NCBI GenBank assembly: GCA_049323615.1 | Contig: JBMOPD010000024.1 | Coordinates: forward strand, 8,516-72,515 | Reading direction: 5' to 3' | Length of the DNA stretch: 64,000 nucleotides | DNA from: JBMOPD01 sp049323615 | GTDB lineage: Bacteria; Bacillota; Desulfotomaculia; Desulfotomaculales; Desulfocucumaceae | Shown: piece after piece, positions 42,250-51,146 of the stretch | Numbering within the stretch: position 1 is the stretch's first letter | How the letters are laid out: the number at the start of each line of letters is the position of its first letter | The notes under the pieces: model-generated | The model's database searches: none | Seen by the model: the letters and a program-made list of their open reading frames with translations, nothing else | What the model was told of the DNA's origin: nothing | Made by a program: the position numbers and the translations under genes

Positions 42250-43407
42250 ATGTCGATGCCGACTTTTATGGGATACCGTCGTGAAAACGGCAGAGTAGGA
42301 ATCCGCAACCATGTTGTTATTTTACCCCTGGACGACCTTTCCAATGCGGCCTGTGAAGCTGTGGCCAACAATATCAAGGGGACCATCGCCCTGCCGCACG
42401 CCTATGGCCGCCTTCAGTTCGGCGAAGACCTGGAGCTGTTCTTCCGCACACTGATTGGAACCGGCAGCAACCCCAACGTTGCCGCCGTGGTGGTTATAGG
42501 TATCGAGCCTGAATGGACCAATGTGATTGTCGAAGGCATTGCCAAGACCGGCAAGCCTGTATCCGGTTTTTCCATCGAACGCAACGGTGATCTGAAAACC
42601 ATTGAAATGGCTTCCCGCAAGGCCAAGGAATATGTCCAGTGGGCCACCGAACTGCAAAGGGTGCCGTGCACTGTGGACGAGCTGTACATATCGGTAAAAT
42701 GCGGCGAGTCCGACACCACCTCCGGCCTGGCCTCCAACCCGACGGTGGGCAGGGCGGTGGAAAGGCTGGTTGAAGCCAACGCCACCGTCAGTTTCGGTGA
42801 GACCTCCGAAATCACCGGCGGTGAGGATATTGTCAAGGCACATGGCGCTACCCCCGAGGTAGGGGAAGCTTTCTATAAAATATGGAGTGACTACAATGAG
42901 TTTATTATCAGCCAGGGTGTGGACCTTTCCGGCTCCCAGCCCACCAAGGGCAATATCGCCGGCGGCCTGACCACGATAGAAGAAAAGGCCCTGGGCAACC
43001 TGCAGAAGATCGGCCGGTGCAAGTATGTGGGCGTGCTGAAGCCGGCTGAGGCGCCTACCGGCAAGGGGCTGTGGTATATGGATACCTCGTCGGCCGCCGC
43101 CGAGGCTGTGACCCTGTGGGCTGCTTCGGGCGCGGTGGTGCACTTCTTCCCCACCGGCCAGGGGAATATTATCGGGAACCCGATTATCCCGGTTATCAAG
43201 CTCTCCGCCAACCCCATTACAGTGTCCACCATGAGCGAGCATATTGACGTCGACGTAAGCGGTATTCTGCGCCGTGAAATGAACCTTGACCAGGCCGCGG
43301 ATAAATTGATGGATATGCTTTTCCGCACCTGTAACGGCCGCTTTACCTCCAATGAGGCGCTCGGGCACAGGGAGTTTGTTCTCACCAAGCTTTACCGCAG
43401 CGCGTAA
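42250..43407 (+). CDS. suyB: Sulfolactate sulfo-lyase large subunit SuyB
   Basis: A 385-residue UxaA-family lyase. I recognise long stretches of SuyB by memory: GYRRENGRVGIRNHVVILP, GTIALPHAYGRLQFG, KCGESDTTSGLASNP (metal-binding Cys 151), SQPTKGNIAGGLTTIEEKAL, SSAAAEAVTLWAASG, and the C-terminal GHREFVLTKLYRSA. The reaction releases sulfite and gives pyruvate for growth or fermentation. ATG 42250 (ATG 42256 also possible). A terminator follows. Altronate dehydratase is the family alternative, but the motifs favour SuyB. Confidence 0.88.
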   Translation: MSMPTFMGYRRENGRVGIRNHVVILPLDDLSNAACEAVANNIKGTIALPHAYGRLQFGEDLELFFRTLIGTGSNPNVAAVVVIGIEPEWTNVIVEGIAKTGKPVSGFSIERNGDLKTIEMASRKAKEYVQWATELQRVPCTVDELYISVKCGESDTTSGLASNPTVGRAVERLVEANATVSFGETSEITGGEDIVKAHGATPEVGEAFYKIWSDYNEFIISQGVDLSGSQPTKGNIAGGLTTIEEKALGNLQKIGRCKYVGVLKPAEAPTGKGLWYMDTSSAAAEAVTLWAASGAVVHFFPTGQGNIIGNPIIPVIKLSANPITVSTMSEHIDVDVSGILRREMNLDQAADKLMDMLFRTCNGRFTSNEALGHREFVLTKLYRSA

Positions 43408-43450
43408 TGGTTTATCTTAAACTGAACGGGAGGACGTTTGTCCTCCCGAG

Positions 43451-43487
43451 GCTATTGACAAAGTTAACGTCAATAGCTTTTTGTTTT
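43451..43487 (+). terminator. Terminator after suyB
   Basis: Arms GCTATTGAC (43451-43459) and GTCAATAGC (43469-43477) are followed by TTTTTGTTTT. A second perfect hairpin (CGGGAGGAC/GTCCTCCCG, 43428-43449) precedes it. Confidence 0.88.
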
Positions 43488-43533
43488 CGTGAAGGCATAT
43501 TACCTTAAGGAATAAGAAGTTTGCACAAAGTTA

Positions 43534-44946
43534 TTACAGACCCTTTGGTATTGAATTTAAGCCGTATTTGCTTATTTTATGATAAAACATCCTCCTGGAT
43601 AACCCTAATATTTCCATTGCCCTAGTCTTATTATAGTTAGTTAATTTAAGTGCCGATATAATTGTTTCTTTTTCTACTTCTTCTACCAAGTATTTTAATT
43701 TGGGGAAGTCATTAAGTGATGTTCCTAAGGTACGCAAATGTTTAAAGGGAGTTCGATTAAAAGGCTCCGGCAAATGCTCCATTTTGATCGTCCCTACAGG
43801 ACACATCAACACAGCATGTTCAATTACATTATTTAGTTCCCTAACATTACCGGGCCAATCATAGGATTTTAAGATATTGAGAATATTTTTACCCAGGCTG
43901 ATATTTTTATTGTATATTTGATTATATTTATTAATAAAAAAGTCAATGAGCAAAGGGATGTCTTCCTTACGTTCACGTAAAGGGGGAAGATAAATGGGAA
44001 TAACACTTAGTCTAAAATACAGGTCTCCCCTGAAAGTACTATCATTAACCATAGATTTCAAATTTTTGTTTGTAGCAGCTATAATTCGTATATCTACTGA
44101 TATCTTTTTGATATCGCCGACACGTTCGATTGTATGTTCTTGAATTACTTTTAAAATTTTAGACTGCATAGTAATACTCATGTCTCCGATTTCGTCTAAA
44201 AATAATGTCCCTCCATTGGCTAATTCAACTTTTCCCGCTTTTCCATCTTTTCTGGCACCTGTAAAAGACCCGCCGACATATCCAAAAAGTTCGCTTTCCA
44301 ACAAGGATTCAGGTATCGCAGCGCAGTTGACATCTATAAATGGTTTTTCTTTTCTACTGCCAGACATATGGATGGCTCGCGCAAGTAAATTTTTCCCTAC
44401 ACCGCTTTCGCCTTCAATCAAAACCGTTGCAGTACTTTTCGAAGCTTTATACGCTTTAATAAGAGCATTTATAAATTCTGTGTTTTCTCCTATTAGAGAT
44501 GAAAAAGCAGCGGGAAGAGAACTTTTGAGGTTTAATTTTTCCTCATAATACCCTATTATGTTTTTAATTTTCAACATTTCATTCATGATATACTCAATTT
44601 GCGAAATATCTCTAAAAATTCCAATGCCACCAATTAGTTTATTATTATTATTAAAGATTGGCAAGGAATTTGTTATTATGTTTATGCCATATTTTGAAAG
44701 TTCATATTGTTTGCCAATTACTGGTTGACCTGTACGTACAACTTTATTTAAAAGAGCATTAGGTTCGATATCCATAAGCTTTTTGCCCCTAATTTCGTCT
44801 AACTTGATTCCCACCAACTTTTCCCATTGCGAATTAACATATAAAATTTTTGTATCTTTATCCACAATAATAATAGCGTCACTGATAGAGTTAAATAACC
44901 AATCATTAAATGAGTTATTGTTAAATAAAAATATGTTTTCTACCAT
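43534..44946 (-). CDS. Sigma-54-dependent transcriptional activator (PAS-AAA+-Fis)
   Basis: A 470-residue enhancer-binding protein. A PAS domain (SDAIIIVDKDTKILYVNSQW, about 22-115) senses a cytosolic signal. The AAA+ domain has Walker A GESGVGKN (179-186), the sigma-54 contact loop as GSFTGA (226-231; usually GAFTGA) and Walker B TLFLDEIGD. A Fis-type helix-turn-helix ends the protein (NKTRAMEILGLSRRMFYHK). ATG 44946 follows AAGGGGAG. The gene is very AT-rich compared with the left half of the window. It is divergent from the biotin-carrier-led run and is its likely activator. Confidence 0.9.
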   Translation of the reverse strand: MVENIFLFNNNSFNDWLFNSISDAIIIVDKDTKILYVNSQWEKLVGIKLDEIRGKKLMDIEPNALLNKVVRTGQPVIGKQYELSKYGINIITNSLPIFNNNNKLIGGIGIFRDISQIEYIMNEMLKIKNIIGYYEEKLNLKSSLPAAFSSLIGENTEFINALIKAYKASKSTATVLIEGESGVGKNLLARAIHMSGSRKEKPFIDVNCAAIPESLLESELFGYVGGSFTGARKDGKAGKVELANGGTLFLDEIGDMSITMQSKILKVIQEHTIERVGDIKKISVDIRIIAATNKNLKSMVNDSTFRGDLYFRLSVIPIYLPPLRERKEDIPLLIDFFINKYNQIYNKNISLGKNILNILKSYDWPGNVRELNNVIEHAVLMCPVGTIKMEHLPEPFNRTPFKHLRTLGTSLNDFPKLKYLVEEVEKETIISALKLTNYNKTRAMEILGLSRRMFYHKISKYGLNSIPKGL

Positions 44947-45151
44947 AATAAACTCCCCTTGTTTAATAAACTGGATAATTTTTATTAAAATATCCAATTA
45001 GACTTTTGCTTAGGCAAAGAAGGTTAAAAAATTTTCAACTCTTGGGAAATATAGGTTAAATGAAAGGGTGCCGGCTCCAAAATCAAAACGCCGTTCTAAA
45101 CGGTACAAGGTTTCGAACAATTTTTATACCGCACCAATACCGGAGGTAATC

Positions 45152-45188
45152 TGTATAATATTTGTTCCGGAGTGACAAATATTATACA
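45152..45188. promoter_or_regulatory. 14-base inverted repeat, candidate activator site
   Basis: Perfect arms TGTATAATATTTGT (45152-45165) and ACAAATATTATACA (45175-45188) are separated by 9 bases in the 795-base gap between the sigma-54 activator and the carrier gene. The TGT...ACA form recalls enhancer sites of such activators. The rest of the gap is AT-rich with no convincing gene. Confidence 0.55.
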
Positions 45189-45306
45189 ACTCAATAGCCC
45201 TGTTTTAAAGGGATATAAATAAATTATATACTATTTGTAATGGTTTGAAAAGTGCAGAAATTATATTTATTTTATTTTATAGGCTTTCATTCATAACTTT
45301 TTTGCG

Positions 45307-45320
45307 GGTATGTTATTTGC
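45307..45320 (+). promoter_or_regulatory. Weak candidate sigma-54 promoter
   Basis: GG (45307-45308) and GC (45319-45320) have the required 10-base spacing, and the downstream part reads TTTGCTT, like the -12 element. The -24 part (GGGTA) is poor. It lies about 120 bases after the inverted repeat, a normal enhancer distance, and about 410 bases before the first gene. Confidence 0.3.
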
Positions 45321-45741
45321 TTATTATTAAGTTGAGACAATATTAATGTTAATAGTTACTTTAAATGGGACCGCAGCCAAAATACAACAGTGTTAAAAAA
45401 AAGGTATGCTAAAATATCAAAAAATACTTAAATTTATAAACACTCGAAAAAAGGTTTTAGTTGGAAAACCATCCCTACCTAGGCTGATATATTAAATAGC
45501 TTCAAATTTGTTGTGAATAATTAAAGGCAAGATATAAAAAATTTTTATGGTTAACACGGGGAGGGGGTGATAAATGATACGGTAGTCCCAGCAAAACAGA
45601 AGTTTAGAACAACCAGTAGTAAGAATACAGGAGAATGTAGCATTTTCAGCTAAATAATTTCCATCGTTCCGAATTGCAATGTAGTATGAAGGCTTTTTTA
45701 AAGCATGAGATTTTCTTATTTTTAACGGGAGTGAAGGCATT

Positions 45742-46317
45742 GTGAGAAGCAATGATAAAGAACTTACCTATAGCTTAACCTATAAAGAAGTGGTAGATGT
45801 TTTAAAGTTAATTAACGAATCAGACACATGTAAGGAACTGCAACTTGAACTGGGAGATTTAAAACTCACTGTCGTCAGGGATCTAAAAGGTTCATGTTCA
45901 GCGGCGGGGGCAACTCAGACTATACCAAATAATGACGGATTTGAAAAGATCGTTTTAGGTGAAGCCGTTAAAGCAGAACCGGTTACTACTGAATCTGTAT
46001 CCAAAAGACAGAGTATTGAAAAACAGAAGCTTTCAAATGACAATGGTGAAGAACAAAATAAAATTTCGTCCGGAGTTCCGGTTAAAGCCCCGATGGTTGG
46101 CACATTTTACCGGGCGCCCGCTCCCGGAGAGCCTCCTTTTGTAGAGGTGGGGAGTAAAGTGAAAGAGGATGATATTATAGGCATCATTGATGTGATGAAA
46201 TTGATGAATACAATTAAGGCCGGCCAAAAAGGGATTGTTCGGGAAATATGTGTAGAAAACGAGCAAATGGTCGAATATGATCAGGTTCTGATCATTATCG
46301 ACCCGGTTGAATTCTAA
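45742..46317 (+). CDS. accB: Biotin carboxyl carrier protein (AccB type)
   Basis: A 191-residue carrier: N-terminal helical region, acidic and Lys-rich linker (about 55-110), then a biotinyl domain starting VKAPMVGTFYRAPAPGEPP. The biotin-accepting lysine is Lys 153 in IIDVMKLMNTIKA, where the common EAMKM reads DVMKL. It would carry carboxybiotin between the biotin carboxylase (56900-58267) and one or both carboxyltransferases. GTG 45742 after GGGAGTGAAGG. Confidence 0.88.
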   Translation: MRSNDKELTYSLTYKEVVDVLKLINESDTCKELQLELGDLKLTVVRDLKGSCSAAGATQTIPNNDGFEKIVLGEAVKAEPVTTESVSKRQSIEKQKLSNDNGEEQNKISSGVPVKAPMVGTFYRAPAPGEPPFVEVGSKVKEDDIIGIIDVMKLMNTIKAGQKGIVREICVENEQMVEYDQVLIIIDPVEF

Positions 46318-46357
46318 ATACTATTGCAAAAATTTGTTTCTGTGGAGAAGAAAATTT

Positions 46358-47830
46358 ATGAAAAGATTGGAGTTCGTTGAAGAAACTTTTCGTGATGCTC
46401 AGCAATCACTTTGGGCGACACGGATGCGAACAGAATCAATGCTGGGGATTGCCCCGGTTATGGATGACGCCGGTTTCAAATCTGTTTGTATTATGAGCGG
46501 CGCTGCTTTTGAAGCGGCTGTTATGTACTTGTACGAAGATCCCTGGGAACGTATACATCTGCTACGAAAACTGATGCCAAAAACGGAATTGAGCTTTCTT
46601 ATCCGGGGGAGAAACGTTATCGGTTGGCGCCGGTTTCCAAACGATGTGGTAGAACTAGTTATCAAGTGTATAAAAAAGGCAGGTCTTCAGTGGATAGCGC
46701 TTTTTGACGGACTGAATGACCTACGCAACCTGGAATGGCACATTCATACAGCAAAGAATCTTGGTTTAAAAGTCAGTACTGCGTTGGTTTTTTCCGAAAG
46801 TCCTGTCCATACGGATGAATACTTTGCTGAAAAGGCCAGGGAACTGGTCAGGCTGGGTGTAGACGCAGTGTCTATGGCAGACGCCAGTGGCGTACTTACG
46901 CCGGAGCGAACCAACACCTTAATACCGGCCCTCCGGCAGGTTGTCGGTGAAATTGAATTGCAATTTGTGTCTCACTGCACTACCGGGCTAGCAAATGAAA
47001 ACTATATTGTAGCCATGCAAAATGGAGTTGACAGTGTTTCTACCGTCAGTTTGCCTCTGGCTTATGGAACTTCAGACCCGGCAACTATAGATATAATTCC
47101 TCACGCCCGTCAAATGGGCTTAGATGTGCGGGTTGATGAGCGACTGGTCAGAGAAATAGATGATTATTTTTACTGGGTAGCATATAAGGAGAAAAAGCCC
47201 GTTGGTTGCCCCGTGAAGTTCAATTCTATTGAATATAAAAAATATGCCGCCCACCAGATACCCGGCGGGATGATGTCAAATTTGGTCAGCCAACTAACTG
47301 ACTTAGGCCTCCGGCATAAACTTGAAGAGGTGCTTGAGGAGTCAGCCAGGGTGCGTCAGGAGATTGGATATCCGGTAATGGTTACTCCCTTTTCGCAGCT
47401 GGTCGGTGTCCAAGCTACGTTAAATGTGATTGAGGGAAAGCGTTATTATACTATTCCTCAGGAGCTTCGCTTATACGCCAGGGGCTATTACGGCCGGCCG
47501 GCGGCTCCCATTGATCCTAACATTCTTGATCTGCTGGTAGGGGATGAGAAACCCATCGATCCTGAAGAAGGTTTTTTAGAGCCGCTGGTTAGCAAGGTAA
47601 GAGCTGATCAGGGGCCCTTTGCCTCGGATGAAGAGTTGGTTCTGGCTCTGGTAAATACCCGGCAAACGCTCGAAAAGTTCTACAAAAACAAGAAGTCTAT
47701 AGAAATAACGGTTGTAACAAAGCCGTTACTTACTATAATTAAGGAACTGATTAAGCGAAATGATATTAAATCAGTGAGTATTGAAAAAGGTGGGGCTTTT
47801 TTGAGTTTAACTTCACAGGAGCATAATTAG
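46358..47830 (+). CDS. Divergent carboxyltransferase 1 (PycB/OadA/5S family)
   Basis: A 490-residue TIM-barrel (HMGL-like) plus conserved carboxylase domain protein without its own biotin domain. Family landmarks are kept: ETFRDAQQSLWATRMRT (Asp 13), FDGLNDLRNLEWHI, HQIPGGMMSNLVSQLTDLG and the pyruvate-carboxylase-like VTPFSQLVGVQATLNVI. At the lysine that is carbamylated to hold the metal (KDMAG in typical members) this protein has ADASG (Ala 174), and the first His of the HxH pair is Val 204. Metal binding and chemistry must therefore differ. ATG 46358 with GGAGAAG. A close paralogue is at 55388-56845. Confidence 0.8.
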   Translation: MKRLEFVEETFRDAQQSLWATRMRTESMLGIAPVMDDAGFKSVCIMSGAAFEAAVMYLYEDPWERIHLLRKLMPKTELSFLIRGRNVIGWRRFPNDVVELVIKCIKKAGLQWIALFDGLNDLRNLEWHIHTAKNLGLKVSTALVFSESPVHTDEYFAEKARELVRLGVDAVSMADASGVLTPERTNTLIPALRQVVGEIELQFVSHCTTGLANENYIVAMQNGVDSVSTVSLPLAYGTSDPATIDIIPHARQMGLDVRVDERLVREIDDYFYWVAYKEKKPVGCPVKFNSIEYKKYAAHQIPGGMMSNLVSQLTDLGLRHKLEEVLEESARVRQEIGYPVMVTPFSQLVGVQATLNVIEGKRYYTIPQELRLYARGYYGRPAAPIDPNILDLLVGDEKPIDPEEGFLEPLVSKVRADQGPFASDEELVLALVNTRQTLEKFYKNKKSIEITVVTKPLLTIIKELIKRNDIKSVSIEKGGAFLSLTSQEHN

Positions 47831-48116
47831 ATCAAAATTTACATGATAGTAATAAAGGAATCCTTAAGTTGATGCAACCATTGGTGGTAAATCATTACTG
47901 ATATGTCTGTTAATGGCACAATAATGACTCGTGATGCTGATTCGGGAATTATAAAAATGGCTGAAAACAGGAGATATCAAGAGGAAATAACACAACCATT
48001 GAGATAGGAGGTGTTATAAGCAGTCGGATTAAAATTAAGCTAAAACTAGGGGGTCGGGTTTAAGCAGTTTGGTTTGTATCATTAATTTAAAATTGATACT
48101 GAAAGGGGAAAAGTTT

Positions 48117-49163
48117 GTGAGAAAACATTCGATGCTCGTGATTTTGCTCGCTTTGGTTGGTAGTTTAATGTTGCCTTTAGCAGGTTGTGGATCTTCTTCA
48201 AAAGATTTGAAAAAGGGTGACACTGCTAAACCCTCTCAAGGTGAATCGCAGAAAGAGTTTACAGTAAGATTGGGCGATATTACCGGCGCGGATACTCTGG
48301 TTGGCTTTTATTTAGCTTTGGAAAAGGGTTACTTTAAAGAAGAGGGCATCAACATTGACAAAAAACTGTACATTAACGGCCCCAACCTAATGATGTCCAT
48401 GGCAAACGGGGAACTTGACATGAACATAGCGACAGGGTTTACTCCAATGCTGCAGGCGGCTGCACAGGGCGCCGATATCAAAATACTTGCTTCCATGTCA
48501 AAGGGGAACGCGCCCGTTATCGCTGGCCCGCATATAAAAACCTTTAAAGACCTGGATGGAAAAGTAGTAGGCACACCGGGCCTCGGCACTATCCAAAATA
48601 CCATGCTTAGTTTGGCGGCCAAAGAATATGGCATTCAGTTTAAAAAAGTTATTCACGGTAAAATGACAGATCTTGCTGTTTTTCTTGAAAAAGGTGAAAT
48701 CGATGGTTTCACCGGTTGGGAGTGGCTGGCAGCCGACACGGTCCATAAAGTAAAGGGCGCTCACTATGTCCTGGAACAGCCGGTTATAAAGGATGCGGAG
48801 AGCGTAGGAATGGGCGTCAGGGGAGAGTTCTACAAGCAGCACCCGGATATAGTTAAAAAATTTATGAGGGCTTACCTAAAAGGGCTTAAATATTTTATAG
48901 AACACCGTGATGAAGGTATCGAGCTTTGTGCAAAACGAATAAACAGGCCAAAAGAAGTCGTCGAAATGTCGTTTAAGACCTCCAGTACGGATAATCCTTT
49001 AATCAATACCTCCGATGTTAAATTCCAAGTCCAGGATGCTATAGATACGGGAAAAATTAAAAAGGAAGTAGTGCCCAATATTGATGAATTTATCAACAAG
49101 TACATTGACCAAAGCGTACTCAGGGAAGCTGCCAAGGAAGTAGGGTTCAAATTAGGTAATTAG
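48117..49163 (+). CDS. NitT/TauT-family substrate-binding lipoprotein
   Basis: A 348-residue SsuA/TauA/THI5-like receptor with lipobox LPLAGC, then GSSSKD. The core shows VGFYLALEKGYFKEEGINID and MANGELDMNIATGFTPMLQAA, typical of nitrate/sulfonate/thiamine-precursor receptors. GTG 48117 follows AAAGGGGAAA. A hairpin after the gene may keep receptor expression higher than that of the permeases. The ligand is unknown. The 286-base gap before it holds no supported gene. Confidence 0.87.
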   Translation: MRKHSMLVILLALVGSLMLPLAGCGSSSKDLKKGDTAKPSQGESQKEFTVRLGDITGADTLVGFYLALEKGYFKEEGINIDKKLYINGPNLMMSMANGELDMNIATGFTPMLQAAAQGADIKILASMSKGNAPVIAGPHIKTFKDLDGKVVGTPGLGTIQNTMLSLAAKEYGIQFKKVIHGKMTDLAVFLEKGEIDGFTGWEWLAADTVHKVKGAHYVLEQPVIKDAESVGMGVRGEFYKQHPDIVKKFMRAYLKGLKYFIEHRDEGIELCAKRINRPKEVVEMSFKTSSTDNPLINTSDVKFQVQDAIDTGKIKKEVVPNIDEFINKYIDQSVLREAAKEVGFKLGN

Positions 49164-49175
49164 GTATAATTAAGT

Positions 49176-49219
49176 GAAGATGGGGGGCTAATTGCAACCG
49201 GTAAAACGCCCCCCACTTC
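49176..49219 (+). other. Stem-loop after the receptor gene
   Basis: GAAGATGGGGGGC (from 49176) pairs with GCCCCCCACTTC (49208-49219), with one bulge, and no strong T run follows. It probably stabilises receptor mRNA or attenuates read-through to the permeases. Confidence 0.55.
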
Positions 49220-49398
49220 TTAAAATTATTATCTGGAACGTTTATGTATATAAAAAAATCGTTAATAAGAATATAACAGGGATACTCTATGCGTAAGCTA
49301 ACGTTTTAGATAAGCAAACCCCCATATTTGCTTTTTTTCTTAAATATATTTGCCAATGGGAATGAATCCAATGTTTATTGTTAGGAGGTATGCCTCTC

Positions 49399-50223
49399 GT
49401 GGAAGCAAAAACGGTACAGACACAAACGTCGGGAGAGCAGGGAAAATACATAGTCTACATAAAAAATACTATCTATAGCTTGTTAGTTTTAGCAGCGTTT
49501 TTAATAATATGGGGTTTTCTTGTCAAATGGATGAAGGCGGTGTATTTTCCCACGCCACAAGGTGTAATCTCTGCAATATTAGATTTGATAGCTAACGGTG
49601 ATTTGGAAGGCTATTCATTGGGGCAACACGCATGGGCCAGTTTCGTAAGAGTCGCTTCCGGTTTTCTTGTAGCTTTCGTAACGGGGGTAACGTTAGGTAT
49701 GCTGATGGGGTTATACCCTTTCATATATGAGGTTTCAAAGGTCATTATCGAGCCGATACGTTTCATTCCTCCCATTGCCTGGGTTCCGATGGCCATCGTT
49801 TTATTGATAGGTTTTTCAAGGTATATCTTTATAATCTGGTTCGGTGCCTTCTTTCCCATATTTATCAGTGTTCTTATGAGTATTCCGAGGGTTGAGCCTC
49901 TCCTGAAAGACGCCGTAAAGGTCTATGGTGGAAGTTGGCTTGATATCGTTAAAAAAGTAATAATTCCTTCTATTACGCCAGAAATACTAGCCGGCGCAAG
50001 GATCGGCTTGGGTACTGCCTGGGCGTGTATTGTGGCTGCCGAAATGATTGGCGGTGAAACCATTGGGCTGGGAAGGCTAATCCTTAAGTATGCCGATTTG
50101 TTAATGACTAACGAGGTTGTTGTAGGGATGCTGGCGATAGGGATAATCGGCTTATTGTGTAATGAAGCGGTGTTACAGGTTGAAAAACGTTTGTTCAAGT
50201 GGCGTTCGCAAATATCGCTATAA
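49399..50223 (+). CDS. NitT/TauT ABC permease 1
   Basis: A 274-residue permease with about six helices. The BPD-type EAA loop is near residues 175-200 (VYGGSWLDIVKKVIIPSITPE). GTG 49399 is chosen since AGGAGG lies 10 bases upstream and the resulting MEAKTVQTQ aligns with MEARSVQIQ of permease 2. It is about 60-65% identical by eye to permease 2, so the transporter channel is probably a heterodimer. Confidence 0.87.
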   Translation: MEAKTVQTQTSGEQGKYIVYIKNTIYSLLVLAAFLIIWGFLVKWMKAVYFPTPQGVISAILDLIANGDLEGYSLGQHAWASFVRVASGFLVAFVTGVTLGMLMGLYPFIYEVSKVIIEPIRFIPPIAWVPMAIVLLIGFSRYIFIIWFGAFFPIFISVLMSIPRVEPLLKDAVKVYGGSWLDIVKKVIIPSITPEILAGARIGLGTAWACIVAAEMIGGETIGLGRLILKYADLLMTNEVVVGMLAIGIIGLLCNEAVLQVEKRLFKWRSQISL

Positions 50224-50292
50224 TTTGAAAATATAAATCAATTGTTCTTAGTAGACTTAATATCCGCCATTAGCTAAAGGGGGCTTTGTTAA

Positions 50293-51120
50293 GTGGAGGC
50301 AAGATCGGTACAAATACAAGCAACGGAAGAAAAAAGATTTAAACCCAATATAAATTATAAAAAGATCGGGGTCAGCTTATTAGTTATACTAGCTTTTTTT
50401 GTAATGTGGAGTGTTACCGTTAAAGTAATATCGTCGGCTTACTTGCCAACCCCTGAAGGATCATTTCGAGCAGTGGGCGAGTTGGTTATAAATGGCGATT
50501 TTGATGGTTATTCCATAGGGGATCACATATGGGCCAGCTTATTAAGGGTGCTTGCCGGGTTTTGCGGTGGCGTAATAATGGGAATCGTGCTGGGTATGCT
50601 GATGGGAATATATCCTTCCATATACCGGACTATGAAAATAATTATCGAGCCAATACGTTTTATACCTCCCATTGCTTGGATCCCCATGGCTATTGTTTTA
50701 CTTTCTGGATTTTCCCGTTATGTTTTTCTAATTTGGTTCGGGGCCTTTTTCCCGGTATTCATCAGTGTTATTGCCAGCATACCGAAGGTTGATCCCATTT
50801 TGAAGGACGTGGTCAAAGTATACGGTGGAAATTGGTTTGACATCGTTAAAAAAATAGTAATTCCTTCTGTAACGCCGGAAATCCTTGCCGGGATGAGGAT
50901 CGGTCTGGGTGAATGCTGGATGTGCATTGTGGCCGCAGAAATGGTTGGCGGCGAAAGTGCCGGACTGGGGCGCCTAATCCTGAAGTACGCCGATCGGCTG
51001 TTAATTAACGAAGTTGTTGTAGGAATGTTGATAATTGGGATAATCGGCTTAATATGCAATGAAGCAGTCCTGAGACTTGAAAAGAAATTGTTTAAGTGGC
51101 GTACTGAGATAACGATTTAA
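50293..51120 (+). CDS. NitT/TauT ABC permease 2
   Basis: A 275-residue paralogue of permease 1 with the same helices and EAA loop (VYGGNWFDIVKKIVIPSVTPE). GTG 50293 after AAAGGGGGC. Tandem permease genes followed by tandem ATPase genes indicate duplication of a permease-ATPase unit and specialisation of each copy. Confidence 0.87.
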   Translation: MEARSVQIQATEEKRFKPNINYKKIGVSLLVILAFFVMWSVTVKVISSAYLPTPEGSFRAVGELVINGDFDGYSIGDHIWASLLRVLAGFCGGVIMGIVLGMLMGIYPSIYRTMKIIIEPIRFIPPIAWIPMAIVLLSGFSRYVFLIWFGAFFPVFISVIASIPKVDPILKDVVKVYGGNWFDIVKKIVIPSVTPEILAGMRIGLGECWMCIVAAEMVGGESAGLGRLILKYADRLLINEVVVGMLIIGIIGLICNEAVLRLEKKLFKWRTEITI

Positions 51121-51146
51121 AGGCATTTTAACTGGAGGGTCTATGG

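Noticed and set aside
42322..43368. Long open frame (348 codons) on the minus strand opposite suyB
   Set aside because: Low-complexity Gly/His-rich translation with no family signature; it mirrors the codon structure of suyB.
45574..45585. Strong ribosome-like site followed by a three-codon frame (ATG ATA CGG TAG)
   Set aside because: Interesting as a possible leader, but a three-codon frame cannot be supported from sequence alone.
47914..47928. TGGCAC resembling a sigma-54 -24 box before the receptor gene
   Set aside because: The required GC at the -12 position is absent (AC) and the downstream part does not match TTGCW.
47903..48007. 34-codon frame between carboxyltransferase 1 and the receptor gene
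   Set aside because: No ribosome site and no recognisable sequence; could be chance in an AT-rich gap.
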